In this document: piece by piece, positions 24,329 through 33,217 of the stretch
How positions within the stretch are numbered: the stretch's first letter is position 1
How the letters are laid out: each line of letters begins with the position of its first letter
Source of the DNA: Gammaproteobacteria bacterium
GTDB lineage: Bacteria; Pseudomonadota; Gammaproteobacteria; Arenicellales; CAJQKF01
NCBI GenBank assembly: GCA_030429665.1
Contig: JAUIEZ010000025.1
Span: forward strand, 1 to 46,347
Direction: 5' to 3'
DNA length: 46,347 bases
The notes under the pieces: generated by a model
Databases searched by the model: none
Told to the model about the DNA's origin: nothing
The model's input: only the letters and a program-made list of their open reading frames with translations
Program-made: the position numbers and the translations under genes

Positions 24329-25792
24329 TCAGAAATTCTCGTGCAGGTAGGCGAGCACCGCGTCCTGCACGGCATTGCCATTGCCGTAGCCGATGCGCCC
24401 GGAGTTTTGCAGCACCACGATGACGATGGGCGTGCCGCGCCGCGTGAGCCCGTAGCCGGCCGCGGCACGCACGCCGCGCAGCAGGCCGGTCTTGAGCCGG
24501 TAGCGACCGGCCTGTTCGCGGTCCTGCAGGCGGCGGCGCGTGGAGCCGTCGATGCCCACGAGAGACAGCGACGACAGCAGTTCGTCTCGAAACGGGTGGC
24601 CGAACGCGTCGGCGAGCAAGCCGGCCAGGCCGCGCGCCGTGATCCGCGCGCGGCGTGAAAGCCCGGCGCCGTTGTCGATCGCCAGCGCCGGCATGGACAG
24701 CCCGCGGGCATTCAGCCAGCTTCGCACGGCGACGCGACCGGACTCCACCGACCCCGGCGGCCCGTAGACCTCGGCGCCCAGGGTAAGCAACAGGCTGCGC
24801 GCCATCAGGTTGTTGCTGTACTTGTTCACGCCGCGCAGCACCTCGGCCAACGGGCGCGATTCGCGCTCGAGGATCCGGGTTGCGCCCTCCGGCAGCGAAT
24901 CGCGCACCAGCCGCCCGTCGATGCGGCCGCCGAGCGTCGACCACAGTGCGTCGAACACGCCAAACAGGTAATCGTCGGCATCGAGCACCGAGCGCGTGAT
25001 TCCGAGCGAGTCGCACGCGGTGCCGTAGCGGCCGCTCAGGGTCACCGTGGTCGGGTCGCGCGCGGTGACCTTCACCGCGACGTGGTTGTCCCGCTCGCGA
25101 CATGTGCCTTCGATCGGCTTAATGCGGTTGTCGATGCGAAGCGTACTGGCCGGCGGATCGGCGAAGGCGTCGATCCGCTGTCCCGCCGGCGCGACGACGA
25201 AGCGCGTGGCGCGGAAATTCACCACCAGCGAACCCGGCCACGCGTTGTAGGCGCGCTCGGGTTGTTCGTCGATTGGCGCCGTGTCGATGCTGGACTCGTC
25301 GAAGTATCCGTCGACGACGACCAGGTTTCCCTTGATATGCCGTACGCCGCGTTGGCGCAGCAGGAACAGGTCGCGAAGAAAGTCTTCCGCCAGGATCATG
25401 GGATCGCCGCCGCCGACGATGTACAGGTTGCCGTCGAGTACGCCGTCGCGCGGCGAGCGGTCGACATGGTAACCGGTGCGCCAGGTAAACCCGGGGCCCA
25501 GCAGGTCCAGCGCGGCATACGTGGTGACGAGCTTCATGACCGAGGCCGGATTGCGCGGCTCGTCCGCCCGGTAGGACAGCAGCGTTTCGCCGCGCGACGC
25601 GTCGGCGACGTGTATGCTGATGGAATCGGCCGGCAGGCCGTAGCGATCCAGCGCGGACTTGACCGGCGCGGGAAGCGCATCGTCGCCGGCGGCCGCGTCA
25701 ACGGCCAATGCCAACGTGATCGCCAGCGCGATACGAACCGTGCGAGCAATGGCGTACCAAGGTCTCCCCGGGTGGATTGTTGGTATACTCAA
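24329..25792 (-). CDS. dacB: D-alanyl-D-alanine carboxypeptidase/endopeptidase (PBP4 type, S13)
   Basis: A protein of 487 residues if it starts at the TTG at 25792. The signal segment is TVRIALAITLALAVDAAAG. The serine beta-lactamase-fold motifs are all visible: SVMK (Ser84, Lys87), SNN in NKYSNNLMARSL, and KTG in RLKTGLLRGV. The insertions between SxxK and SxN (domains II and III) place it in family S13. It trims or cuts peptidoglycan cross-links in the periplasm. No in-frame ATG occurs between the signal sequence and a region antisense to the DUF1820 gene, so a non-ATG start is needed; TTG has AAGG ten bases upstream. That codon abuts the -10 element of the opposite-strand DUF1820 promoter. 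Confidence 0.88.
   Translation of the reverse strand: MSIPTIHPGRPWYAIARTVRIALAITLALAVDAAAGDDALPAPVKSALDRYGLPADSISIHVADASRGETLLSYRADEPRNPASVMKLVTTYAALDLLGPGFTWRTGYHVDRSPRDGVLDGNLYIVGGGDPMILAEDFLRDLFLLRQRGVRHIKGNLVVVDGYFDESSIDTAPIDEQPERAYNAWPGSLVVNFRATRFVVAPAGQRIDAFADPPASTLRIDNRIKPIEGTCRERDNHVAVKVTARDPTTVTLSGRYGTACDSLGITRSVLDADDYLFGVFDALWSTLGGRIDGRLVRDSLPEGATRILERESRPLAEVLRGVNKYSNNLMARSLLLTLGAEVYGPPGSVESGRVAVRSWLNARGLSMPALAIDNGAGLSRRARITARGLAGLLADAFGHPFRDELLSSLSLVGIDGSTRRRLQDREQAGRYRLKTGLLRGVRAAAGYGLTRRGTPIVIVVLQNSGRIGYGNGNAVQDAVLAYLHENF
25781..25789 (+). promoter_or_regulatory. Candidate extended -10 promoter of the DUF1820 gene
   Basis: TG (25781-25782), one base, TATACT (25784-25789): an extended -10. 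The following bases CTCAACGC-TTTGA closely match those after the petA element (CTCAAGCGCCTTTGA). A start near 25796 gives a leader of about 84 bases to the ATG at 25880. The element overlaps the start of dacB on the other strand. Confidence 0.5.
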
Positions 25793-25879
25793 CGCTTTGA
25801 TGCCTTGCGATGAAGGTAAGGCGCGCGCCCGCCGCGTCGGCGATGTCTCGACCGCGTCGGGCTCCGTGAAACTCGCGAA

Positions 25880-26230
25880 ATGGTAAAGCAGCCGCCGATG
25901 GCAGACAAACGCGTATACAAGATCGTGTTTCATAACCAGGGAAACGTCTACGAGTTGTACGCCAGGGAAATAAGCCAGGGCGCGATGTACGCTTTCGTCG
26001 AGGTCGGTGACATCATCTTTGGCGAACGTTCCAAGGTGGTGGTGGATCCCTCGGACGAACGGCTCAAGGCCGAGTTCAGCGGCGTGAAGCGCACGTGGAT
26101 TCCCTTGCACTCGGTAATTCGAATCGACGAGGTGGACAAGGAAGGTCGCAACAAGATCATCGCCGGCGAAGGCGGTGGCAAGGTTGCGCCGTTCCCCATG
26201 CCCATGGCCCCGCCCGGCCGCAAGGAATAG
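25880..26230 (+). CDS. DUF1820 family protein
   Basis: A 116-residue protein matching the DUF1820 pattern throughout: VYKIVFHNQGNVYELYAREI, FVEVGDIIFGERSKVVVDPS, ERLKAEFSGVKRTWIPLHSV, IRIDEVDKEGRNKI and a closing APFPMPM. It is a small soluble protein known from Pseudomonas and relatives; its biochemical function is not established. Two starts are possible, ATG at 25880 (MVKQPPMADK) and ATG at 25898 (MADKRVYK, the more family-like start); neither has a strong ribosome site. The SRPBCC gene follows 10 bases later in the same direction. Confidence 0.85.
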   Translation: MVKQPPMADKRVYKIVFHNQGNVYELYAREISQGAMYAFVEVGDIIFGERSKVVVDPSDERLKAEFSGVKRTWIPLHSVIRIDEVDKEGRNKIIAGEGGGKVAPFPMPMAPPGRKE

Positions 26231-26240
26231 GGCGCGCATC

Positions 26241-26774
26241 GTGAAGATCCTCAAGACGCTGCTGGCGGTGATCGCCGGGCTGGCCGTCATTTTCGTGGTG
26301 GTCGGCCTGTTCCTGCCGCGCACCGTCACGATGGAGCGAAGCATCGTGGTCGATGCGCCGCCGTCGAGCGTCTTCGAGGTGTTGAACGATCTTCGCGCCA
26401 TGCGCGAATGGGCGCCCTGGTACGAGCGCGATCCCGACGCGCATTATCGTTACGAAGGGCCGGACGCCGGCGTCGGCGCCACGGTGCACTGGGACAGCGA
26501 CCATCCCGAGGTCGGCAGCGGCACCCAGGAAATCATCGAAAGCCGCCCGGACGAGTACATCCGCACGCGCCTCGATTTCGGCGCGCAAGGCGAGGCCGAG
26601 GCCTGGTTTGCACTGACTGCCGTTGACGGAGGTACCGAGGTGACCTGGGGCTTCGTCACCGACTTCGGCAACAACATCATCGGCCGCTATTTCGGTCTCG
26701 TGCTCGAATCCATGCTGGCACCGGATTACGAGGCCGGACTGGCCAAGCTCAAGCAAGTCGTGGAATCGCGCTGA
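26241..26774 (+). CDS. SRPBCC-domain protein with N-terminal membrane anchor
   Basis: A 177-residue protein. Residues 6-26 are a hydrophobic anchor (TLLAVIAGLAVIFVVVGLFL). The SRPBCC (START-like, polyketide cyclase/dehydrase) domain follows: VTMERSIVVDAPPSSVFEVLNDL, MREWAPWYERDPDAHYRYEG, and the C-terminal helix YEAGLAKLKQVVES. This fold binds hydrophobic ligands in a deep pocket; the ligand is unknown. The start is GTG at 26241, ten bases after the DUF1820 stop, so the two form an operon. It ends four bases from the converging msrA gene. Confidence 0.83.
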   Translation: MKILKTLLAVIAGLAVIFVVVGLFLPRTVTMERSIVVDAPPSSVFEVLNDLRAMREWAPWYERDPDAHYRYEGPDAGVGATVHWDSDHPEVGSGTQEIIESRPDEYIRTRLDFGAQGEAEAWFALTAVDGGTEVTWGFVTDFGNNIIGRYFGLVLESMLAPDYEAGLAKLKQVVESR

Positions 26775-26778
26775 GCCC

Positions 26779-27411
26779 TCAGGCCGGAAAGGCAACGCCG
26801 GTGCCGCCGATCCCGCAGTAACCCGCCGGGTTCTTGGCGAGATACTGCTGGTGATAATCCTCGGCGTAGTAGAACGTGTCGAGGGGCTTGATCTCCGTGG
26901 TGATCGAGCCGCCGTGCCGCGCCGACAGCGCCGACTGGTATTGTTTCATCGAGGCCGCCGCCTGTGACCGTTGCGCCTCGTCGAGCGTGTAGATGCCTGA
27001 GCGATACTGGGTACCGACGTCGTTCCCCTGGCGCATTCCCTGCGTGGGGTCGTGAGTTTCCCAGAACGCGCGAAGCAGCGACTCGTAGCTGATCCTGGCG
27101 GGATCGAATACGACCAGCACTGCTTCCGCGTGGCCGGTACGTCCCGTGCATACCTCCTGGTAGGTGGGATTCGGCGTGAACCCGGCGCAGTACCCGACTG
27201 CCGTCGAGTAGACGCCGTCGAGCTTCCAGAACGCGCGTTCGGCGCCCCAGAAGCAGCCCAGGGCGAGCACCGCCTGCTCGAGACCTTCCGGAAACGGCGG
27301 CTGGATCGGATGGCCATTGACGAAGTGACGATTTTCCACTTGCATGGGTTCGCTGCGGCCGACCAGTGCTTCGGCCCTGGAGACTGCGGTGGACTTGTCG
27401 CGAAAAAACAT
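26779..27411 (-). CDS. msrA: Peptide-methionine (S)-S-oxide reductase MsrA
   Basis: A 210-residue MsrA, close to E. coli length (212). The catalytic GCFWGAE has Cys53; [17 protein letters not shown] carries the conserved substrate-pocket residues and GHAEAV follows. The C-terminal AEDYHQQYL and [10 protein letters not shown] contain the resolving cysteine region. The N-terminus [19 protein letters not shown] matches the long MsrA form. It repairs oxidised methionine with thioredoxin as reductant. The ATG at 27411 is chosen because AGAAGG lies seven bases upstream; the frame is open to 27528, but those residues are not family-like. Divergent from the PilZ gene with 226 bases between. Confidence 0.94.
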   Translation of the reverse strand: MFFRDKSTAVSRAEALVGRSEPMQVENRHFVNGHPIQPPFPEGLEQAVLALGCFWGAERAFWKLDGVYSTAVGYCAGFTPNPTYQEVCTGRTGHAEAVLVVFDPARISYESLLRAFWETHDPTQGMRQGNDVGTQYRSGIYTLDEAQRSQAAASMKQYQSALSARHGGSITTEIKPLDTFYYAEDYHQQYLAKNPAGYCGIGGTGVAFPA

Positions 27412-27553
27412 GATGACCTTCTCCCGGATGTGGAAGCGGTACGCCGCGGCCGTCTTGCCATAGCGCCGGGCACGACGGTCGTCGGGTGTGAAAACGAAAA
27501 CGTTACGCCGTTTGCACCGACGCGGCAAGTGCCCCGTCCGCGGGCGGCATTGG

Positions 27554-27562
27554 TGCTACACT
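27554..27562 (+). promoter_or_regulatory. Candidate extended -10 promoter of the PilZ gene
   Basis: TG (27554-27555), one base, TACACT (27557-27562), then C. Same general form (TGnTAYACTC) as the elements before petA, DUF1820 and the TPR gene. 76 bases before the ATG at 27638. Confidence 0.4.
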
Positions 27563-27637
27563 CATGAAAGCTTTATATCTTGTACCACCATGAACTTCGA
27601 AGTCAGTGACGGAGCTGCGAAGCGAGCGGGAGGCACC

Positions 27638-28000
27638 ATGGACAACCGCAAGTATCGGCGCGTAGCCGGTAGCGCGCACATCGATTTCCATCTCGAACAT
27701 TCGGATGCCGCCACGCGGGAGTACTATTCCGGCCTGGTGGAGAACTACAGCTTCGGCGGGATGTTCATCACTTCCGACGTCCCGATGTCGGTCGGCGACG
27801 TGGTATACCTGCGCATCGAGATCGACGGAGAGGCGCCGATCCAGGCGCGCGCGCTGGTACGCTGGACACGACGCTGGAAAAAGCCCCGGGGCGCGGGCGT
27901 GGAGTTCGTCGATTTCGACGCGCTCGGTGACCGCGATATCGGCGAGATCATGGATCGTTTGTTTGAATCGGAGGAGTCGTCAGCGCCGAACGGCGCGTAG
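27638..28000 (+). CDS. PilZ-domain protein (predicted c-di-GMP binding)
   Basis: A 120-residue single-domain PilZ. The ligand-binding motifs are both present: RKYRR (RxxxR, Arg4 and Arg8) at the very start, and ENYSFGGMFI (D/NxSxxG). The remainder is the six-strand barrel (VGDVVYLRIEI, IQARALVRWTRR, GAGVEFVDFD) and a C-terminal helix IGEIMDRLFE. Known for the family: binding of the second messenger cyclic di-GMP to change motility, adhesion or polysaccharide export. The ATG at 27638 has GGGAGG four bases upstream and puts RxxxR at the N-terminus as usual. The ATG at 27590 would add 16 residues. It converges on prmC with 59 bases between. Confidence 0.85.
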   Translation: MDNRKYRRVAGSAHIDFHLEHSDAATREYYSGLVENYSFGGMFITSDVPMSVGDVVYLRIEIDGEAPIQARALVRWTRRWKKPRGAGVEFVDFDALGDRDIGEIMDRLFESEESSAPNGA

Positions 28001-28059
28001 GTCGTTCCCGGCCGCCGTGCCAGTACACAAGGTCGCTCGCCGACGATTAACGATTTCGG

Positions 28060-28929
28060 TCACCGTGAGGCGCGCGAAGCGTCTCCGTGCCGCCCCGAGG
28101 TCACCCGTTCGAGGCCGCCCAGGTCCGCAGCGGTCTCAACCCGGCTAAACCCCGCCGCCTCGAACAGCTCACGTACCGCCGCACCCTGGTCGGCGCCGTG
28201 TTCCAGCATCAGCCACCCTCCCGGCTCCAGGTGCGCCGCGGCGCCGGCAACGATCGCGCGAATGTCGTCGAGGCCGTCGTCTCCGGATACCAGCGCGCGC
28301 CGTGGTTCCTGGGCGACGTCGCCGCGTTCCAGGTGCGGGTCGCCTGACGCCACGTAGGGCGGGTTGGACACCACCAGCTCGAAGCGGCGGTCGGCAACGG
28401 CGTCAAACCAGTTGCCGACGAGTACCTCGACATTCCCGGCGCCGAGGCGCCGGGCGTTGTCTTGCGCCACCGCGCGCGTCCCCTCGTCGATATCCACCGC
28501 CGTCACCGCGCAGGTAGGTCGCTCCACGGCCAACGCCACGGCGACGTTGCCGGTGCCGGTGCCCAGGTCGAGCAATCGCCACGCGGCGCCGGCCGGAATC
28601 CGTTCCAGTGCGCGTTGTACCAGGGTCTCGGTATCGGGTCGGGGTATCAACGTTCGCGGCGAGACGCGGAAACTCAGCGACCAGAATTCGCGTTCGCCGG
28701 TGAGGTGGGCAATGGGCTCGCCGGCCACGCGCCGCTCGACGAGCGTGCGAAAGCGGCTCGACTGCCCGGCCGGGAGCCGCGCCGCGTCGTTGCGCAACAG
28801 CGCCGCGGTGTCGAGCCCGGTGACATGACAAAGCAGCACCTCGGCGTCCAGTCCCGGCGTGTCGGACACGGCGACGAGCTCGCCGCGCGCCTGCCGCAGC
28901 GCGTCGCGCAGCGTGACCGCTTCGTTCAC
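28060..28929 (-). CDS. prmC: Peptide chain release factor N5-glutamine methyltransferase
   Basis: A 289-residue SAM-dependent methyltransferase. A helical N-terminal domain (1-75) binds the release factor. The SAM-binding DLGTGTGNVA is at 121-130, and NPPY (189-192), the glutamine-binding catalytic motif, follows in VVSNPPYVAS. FWSLSFRVSPRTLIPRPDTETLV (83-104) is highly conserved in PrmC. It methylates the glutamine of the GGQ motif in RF1 and RF2. The start is GTG at 28929, two bases after the prfA stop (on the minus strand), so it is the third gene of hemA-prfA-prmC. The longer open frame to 29250 lies antisense within prfA and is not coding. Confidence 0.93.
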   Translation of the reverse strand: MNEAVTLRDALRQARGELVAVSDTPGLDAEVLLCHVTGLDTAALLRNDAARLPAGQSSRFRTLVERRVAGEPIAHLTGEREFWSLSFRVSPRTLIPRPDTETLVQRALERIPAGAAWRLLDLGTGTGNVAVALAVERPTCAVTAVDIDEGTRAVAQDNARRLGAGNVEVLVGNWFDAVADRRFELVVSNPPYVASGDPHLERGDVAQEPRRALVSGDDGLDDIRAIVAGAAAHLEPGGWLMLEHGADQGAAVRELFEAAGFSRVETAADLGGLERVTSGRHGDASRASR

Positions 28930-28931
28930 GA

Positions 28932-30023
28932 TCAGGCCTGGTTGGACGCGAGGGCGGCGAGTTGATCCGCCTGGTGCTCGGCGGAGAGCGCGTCGATCAC
29001 CATGTCCAGGTTGCCCGCCATGATCTCGTCGAGTTTGTACAGGGTCAGGTTGATGCGATGATCGGTGACCCGGTTCTGCGGAAAGTTGTAGGTGCGAATG
29101 CGTTCCGAGCGGTCGCCGCTGCCGACCAGCTGGCGGCGCGTCATCGCCGTGTCCATCTGCTGTTTCTGGATCTCCATCTCCAGCAGGCGTGACTTGAGAA
29201 CGCTCATGGCGCGCGCGCGGTTCTTGTGCTGGGAGCGCTCGTCCTGGCACTCCACGACGATGCCCGAGGGCAGGTGGGTGATGCGCACGGCCGAGTCGGT
29301 CTTGTTGACGTGCTGGCCGCCCGCGCCGGACGCGCGATAGGTGTCGATGCGAAGGTCGTTGGCATCGACGTCGATCTCGTCGATGTCGTCGGCCTCCGGC
29401 AGGATGGCCACCGTGCAGGCCGACGTATGGATGCGCCCCTGCGCCTCCGTTTCCGGCACGCGCTGCACGCGGTGCGCGCCGGACTCGAACTTCAGGCAGG
29501 AATACGCGCCGCGGCCGACGATGCGGCTGATGATCTCCTTGTAGCCCCCGGCTTCGCCCTCGCTGCGGCTGACGACCTCGACCTGCCAGCCCTTGTGCTC
29601 GGCGTAGATCGAGTACATGCGAAACAGGTCGCCGGCGAACAGGGCGGCCTCGTTTCCGCCGGTGCCGGCGCGGATCTCCAGGAAGATGTTGCGCGCGTCG
29701 TTGGGATCCTTGGGCAGAAGCAGTTTCTGAAGTTCGGACTCGGTCTCCTCGAGACGCTCCTGGAGGCCGGGCAATTCCTGCTCGGCGAGGTCGCGAATGT
29801 CCGGGTCGCCGTCCTGCATCATCTCGCGGGTTTCGTCGATCTGCCCGGTCAACGCGCGGTAGGACTGGTACAGCTCGACGACCGGCGAGATGTCCGCGAG
29901 TTCCATGTTCAGTTCGCGAAAGCGGGACTGGTCCTCGTACGCGTCGGGTTCGGAGAGCAGGGCGTTGATTTCTTCTTGGCGTTCTCCGAGGTGTTCGAGT
30001 TTGCTCAGCAGCGTGGGATTCAT
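28932..30023 (-). CDS. prfA: Peptide chain release factor 1
   Basis: A 363-residue RF1. The stop-codon-reading tripeptide is PET (190-192) of the PxT type, which reads UAA and UAG, and the peptidyl-release motif GGQ is at 235-237 within [38 protein letters not shown] and [13 protein letters not shown] segments complete the class 1 pattern. It recognises stop codons in the ribosomal A site. The ATG overlaps the hemA stop by four bases (ATGA), and prmC, which methylates its GGQ, starts two bases after its stop. Confidence 0.96.
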   Translation of the reverse strand: MNPTLLSKLEHLGERQEEINALLSEPDAYEDQSRFRELNMELADISPVVELYQSYRALTGQIDETREMMQDGDPDIRDLAEQELPGLQERLEETESELQKLLLPKDPNDARNIFLEIRAGTGGNEAALFAGDLFRMYSIYAEHKGWQVEVVSRSEGEAGGYKEIISRIVGRGAYSCLKFESGAHRVQRVPETEAQGRIHTSACTVAILPEADDIDEIDVDANDLRIDTYRASGAGGQHVNKTDSAVRITHLPSGIVVECQDERSQHKNRARAMSVLKSRLLEMEIQKQQMDTAMTRRQLVGSGDRSERIRTYNFPQNRVTDHRINLTLYKLDEIMAGNLDMVIDALSAEHQADQLAALASNQA

Positions 30024-31276
30024 TGATTCTCGAGTCCGAACAGCGATCGAATCGCCTGGATCATTTGCGCGTTGCCGCTTTCGTCGGCCTTGCGCAGCGC
30101 CTTGCTCGGCGCGTGGCTGAATTTTCGGGTCAGGTTCCAGGCCAGGCGCTCGATGACGTCCTCGGGCGCGGCGCCGCCCTTCAGGCGCTTCAACGCGATG
30201 TCGAGTTCGCGTGCGCGGATCTCGTCCACCTCGTGGCGAAACTCGCGGATGGTGGGAACCGAGTCCAGCGATTTCATCCAGCGCATGAAGCGCACCACCT
30301 GCAGGTCGATGATCTTCTCGGCTTCCACAGCCGCCTCGCGGCGCGCGTTGATGTTGCGGTCGACGACTTCCGACAGGTCGTCGATGGTGTAAAGGTAGAC
30401 GTCTCGCAGTTCTCCCACTTCCGGTTCGATGTCCCGGGGCACGGCGAGGTCGACCATGAACATGGGCTTGTGGCGGCGCTTGCGCGCGGCGCGCTCGACC
30501 GCGCCCTTGCCGAGGATCGGCAGCGTGCTCGCGGTTGACGCGACCACGATGTCGGCCTCGTGCAGGCGCGAGGGAATTTCCGCCAGCGAAATCGCCTCGC
30601 TGCTGATCTGCTGGGCAAGCACCTCGGCGCGCTCGATGGAGCGATTGGCAACGATGATGTGCTTGACGTCGTTCTCCAGCAGGTGCCGGGCGACCAGCTC
30701 GATGGTTTCACCCGCGCCGATCAGCAACACGGTCTGCTCGGACAGGCGCGAGAAAATTCGCTTGGCAAGGTCCACCGCGGCGTACGCTACGGATACCGCG
30801 TTGGCCCCCACGGCGGTGTCCGTGCGCACCTGCTTGGCCACGGAAAACGTGTGCTGGAAAAGCCGGTTGAGGATCTTGCCCGTGGTGCCCGCCCGATGCG
30901 CCACCGCGAACGCGTCCTTCATCTGGCCGAGGATTTGCGGTTCGCCGAGCACCATCGAGTCGAGGCCCGAGGCGACGCGAAACGCGTGCTTGACCGCGGC
31001 GTCGTCGGGGTAGCCATACACCGCCTCGGCGATGGCCTCGTCGGTCAGGCCGCTGTAGCGGCACATCCAGTCGCTCACCAGCGAGGCGTCGCGCGTGTTG
31101 AGCCGGCAGTAGATCTCGGTGCGGTTGCAGGTCGACAGGATGGTCGCCTCACGCACGCCGTCGTTCGCCGCGAGGTCGCGAACGGCGCTCTCCAGGTGCT
31201 CAGTCACGAAGGCCGCGCGCTCGCGAACCGCAAGCGGCGCCGTGGTGTGATTGAGACCAAAGGCGAGCAGGTGCAT
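30020..31276 (-). CDS. hemA: Glutamyl-tRNA reductase
   Basis: A 418-residue enzyme, the usual length. The N-terminal catalytic domain begins [19 protein letters not shown], and the catalytic cysteine is Cys50 in [28 protein letters not shown] is the glutamate-recognition segment. The NADPH-binding domain shows [17 protein letters not shown], and a spinal helix and C-terminal dimerisation domain follow. It makes glutamate-1-semialdehyde from glutamyl-tRNA, the first step of C5 heme synthesis. First gene of hemA-prfA-prmC. The divergent partner is normally the TPR lipoprotein gene; here a CstA-like gene lies between. Confidence 0.96.
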   Translation of the reverse strand: MHLLAFGLNHTTAPLAVRERAAFVTEHLESAVRDLAANDGVREATILSTCNRTEIYCRLNTRDASLVSDWMCRYSGLTDEAIAEAVYGYPDDAAVKHAFRVASGLDSMVLGEPQILGQMKDAFAVAHRAGTTGKILNRLFQHTFSVAKQVRTDTAVGANAVSVAYAAVDLAKRIFSRLSEQTVLLIGAGETIELVARHLLENDVKHIIVANRSIERAEVLAQQISSEAISLAEIPSRLHEADIVVASTASTLPILGKGAVERAARKRRHKPMFMVDLAVPRDIEPEVGELRDVYLYTIDDLSEVVDRNINARREAAVEAEKIIDLQVVRFMRWMKSLDSVPTIREFRHEVDEIRARELDIALKRLKGGAAPEDVIERLAWNLTRKFSHAPSKALRKADESGNAQMIQAIRSLFGLENQ

Positions 31277-31305
31277 GTTATTGAAATATAAGAATTCAGT
31301 AGCGC

Positions 31306-31334
31306 TATTTAGCGACTTGTCCGGGACTTGTCAA
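31306..31334 (-). promoter_or_regulatory. Candidate sigma-70 promoter of hemA-prfA-prmC
   Basis: On the minus strand TTGACA (31334-31329, a perfect -35) is followed after 17 bases by TAAATA (31311-31306) as a modest -10. The start would fall near 31299, about 23 bases before the hemA ATG. Good spacing but the -10 matches only partly. Confidence 0.5.
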
Positions 31335-31387
31335 GATGGTGCCGTCAATCGATCGCGAGAATGCACCGGCGAGGGCGCGCCGCGCCC

Positions 31388-33001
31388 TCAGTCGCCGCGC
31401 CGCTCGCTCGACAATCGCGCGAACGAGGCCGCCACGGCCGCGGTACCATACGCGCCGACGAGCACCACCGGAAGCTGCGCCAACACGGACCACCCGTAAC
31501 CGTCGATCCAGGCGCCGGCCATCCGCTCCACGCACGCCCACCAGAACAGCAAGGCAAGCGTGGCGGCTGCGACCAGCGTGACACGCGAGTCGACGCGCAG
31601 GCGCTTCGCCGCGAGCGCTGCGCTTGCCAGCGATATCGCGGCGAGAAAAATGGACGATTGTCCGGCGAGAAGCCACGCGTCCACCGGAAGCGCCTGGTTT
31701 CGCCAGCAAGCGACGGTGACGGCGGCCACGGCGACGAATACGATGGCGTCGGCCCCGCCCCGTTGCTTCTCGATCGGCGACGCAAGCCGGGCGACGATGG
31801 AGCGCAGCGTGCCGACGGCGACCACCATCGGCACCGCCAACAGGCCGGCGAATATCGACGCCACGGCCTCTTCGAGCAGCGACGGCTCGAGGCCCAGGCC
31901 CGTTGCCATCGCCGACAGGCTCGCGATTGCGTAGCCGGTGACCATGCCCGGTTCGATACCGATGCGCCAGTCTGGCAGGTCCACCGCCGCGCCGCGCATG
32001 ACGACCGGTGCCGCCAGCAGGGCGGCGAGCAGCACCATCGCGGTCAAGCCTTCGAACATCGTGCCGGCGGTGCCGAACGACCGGTCGCCGGCGGTCGTTT
32101 TCCCAAGGGCGCCCAGTAGCGGCAGCAGTCCCACGCCGGCGCAGACCACCACCAGCGGCAGGGCGCCACCCCGATCCCCGGCGCTGGCGTATCCGAGGTA
32201 GCCGATCCCGGGGTGCATCACGGCGGCCGCCGCCACCGCCAGTACCAGCAACACCACCAGCGCCACGGAAACGAGCACCGAGAGGGGTTCGAGCAATCTC
32301 TCGCGCCGCAGCCTGGCCGCGCCCGCGCCCGCCAGCAGCAGCACCATCGCGGCAAGCGGCAGTACCGTGTCGGGCGGCGAACCGAGGAACGCCGAGACCG
32401 GCGCAGTGCGGGCCAGCGCGACGCCCGCTGGTACCGCGAGGACCGACGCGACGAGAATGACCCCGGCCCTTACCGCCCCGGCCTGGCCGGCAATCCAGCG
32501 GCTCAGCGCCAGCGCAATCAGGCACTGGATCGACAGCGTGGTGGCGGCGGCCGGATAATTCGTGACCACGAACGCCAGCATGAGCACCAGCAGCGGAATC
32601 CAGACGACGAGAACCATCGCCATGGTCAGCCGCGCGGCGCGCGAAAGCGCCTCGCCGCATACCCGCCCCATGGCGTCGATTCCATGCTCGGCGCCGGTCA
32701 CCGTGCACATCCATGCCAGCGCGGAACCGACGAGCGTCGAGAGCAGCGCGCACGCGACCAGTATCCAAACGTAGATCGGCGCCCATCCCCAGGTCAACGC
32801 CAGGCCCATGCCGATCACCGACAACACGCCGCCGGATGCCGCGATGTCCAGCGCCACACCCCCGGCGGACGGTGCCGTACTCTCTGCATCACCCGGTGGG
32901 CGCAGCGACGGAAACACGAAGCCGCCGACGATCCGGCCCCAGAACCGATGGCCCATCGTGAGCAGCACGATAGCGGTCAGCAACAGGAACAGAACATTCA
33001 T
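31388..33001 (-). CDS. Divergent CstA-like (carbon starvation protein family) membrane protein
   Basis: A 537-residue protein of about 14 membrane helices. The start MNVLFLLLTAIVLLTMGHRFWGR matches the CstA N-terminus (…YRFYGR). Further recognisable CstA segments are DIAASGGVLSVIGMGLALTWGW near 52-73, the VWILVACALLSTLVGSALAW region, and a central ALPLVVVCAGVGLLPLLG at about 280-297 followed by GKTTAGDRSFGTAGTMFEGLTA. Canonical CstA has ACGAxSGxH and SSGTTSKQ there; the SGxH portion is replaced by GLLPL, so key residues are lost. CstA proteins take up pyruvate or peptides; this one may carry something else or be inactive. A 7-bp hairpin overlaps its stop (31371-31389), without a T-run. Confidence 0.68.
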   Translation of the reverse strand: MNVLFLLLTAIVLLTMGHRFWGRIVGGFVFPSLRPPGDAESTAPSAGGVALDIAASGGVLSVIGMGLALTWGWAPIYVWILVACALLSTLVGSALAWMCTVTGAEHGIDAMGRVCGEALSRAARLTMAMVLVVWIPLLVLMLAFVVTNYPAAATTLSIQCLIALALSRWIAGQAGAVRAGVILVASVLAVPAGVALARTAPVSAFLGSPPDTVLPLAAMVLLLAGAGAARLRRERLLEPLSVLVSVALVVLLVLAVAAAAVMHPGIGYLGYASAGDRGGALPLVVVCAGVGLLPLLGALGKTTAGDRSFGTAGTMFEGLTAMVLLAALLAAPVVMRGAAVDLPDWRIGIEPGMVTGYAIASLSAMATGLGLEPSLLEEAVASIFAGLLAVPMVVAVGTLRSIVARLASPIEKQRGGADAIVFVAVAAVTVACWRNQALPVDAWLLAGQSSIFLAAISLASAALAAKRLRVDSRVTLVAAATLALLFWWACVERMAGAWIDGYGWSVLAQLPVVLVGAYGTAAVAASFARLSSERRGD

Positions 33002-33171
33002 GGCGGTTGGAAGCGAGTGGTCGTTGACGCGCCGGCGCGGCGCATGCGGAGGATATCACGGCCTTTCGCCGCGCAAGCCGGCGCCTTCGTCGCCGTTGTC
33101 GCGAGACGGCGGCGTATGACCGTATAGTCATTGGCGCGCCGCGACCTGCCTGCCATTCGCCCCGTCAATTC

Positions 33172-33180
33172 TGATATTCT
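33172..33180 (+). promoter_or_regulatory. Candidate extended -10 promoter of the TPR gene and lolB
   Basis: TG (33172-33173), one base, TATTCT (33175-33180), then C: an extended -10 as before petA and the DUF1820 gene. Transcription would start near 33187, so the coding start must be downstream, at 33218 or 33263, not the TTG at 33131. Confidence 0.45.
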
Positions 33181-33217
33181 CGCTCGTTCAAGAGCCGACC
33201 CGAGACACCCGAAGTCC

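Noticed and set aside
31371..31389. Hairpin at the end of the CstA-like gene as a terminator
   Set aside because: The stem is strong (GAGGGCG/CGCCCTC), but no T-run follows on the minus strand.
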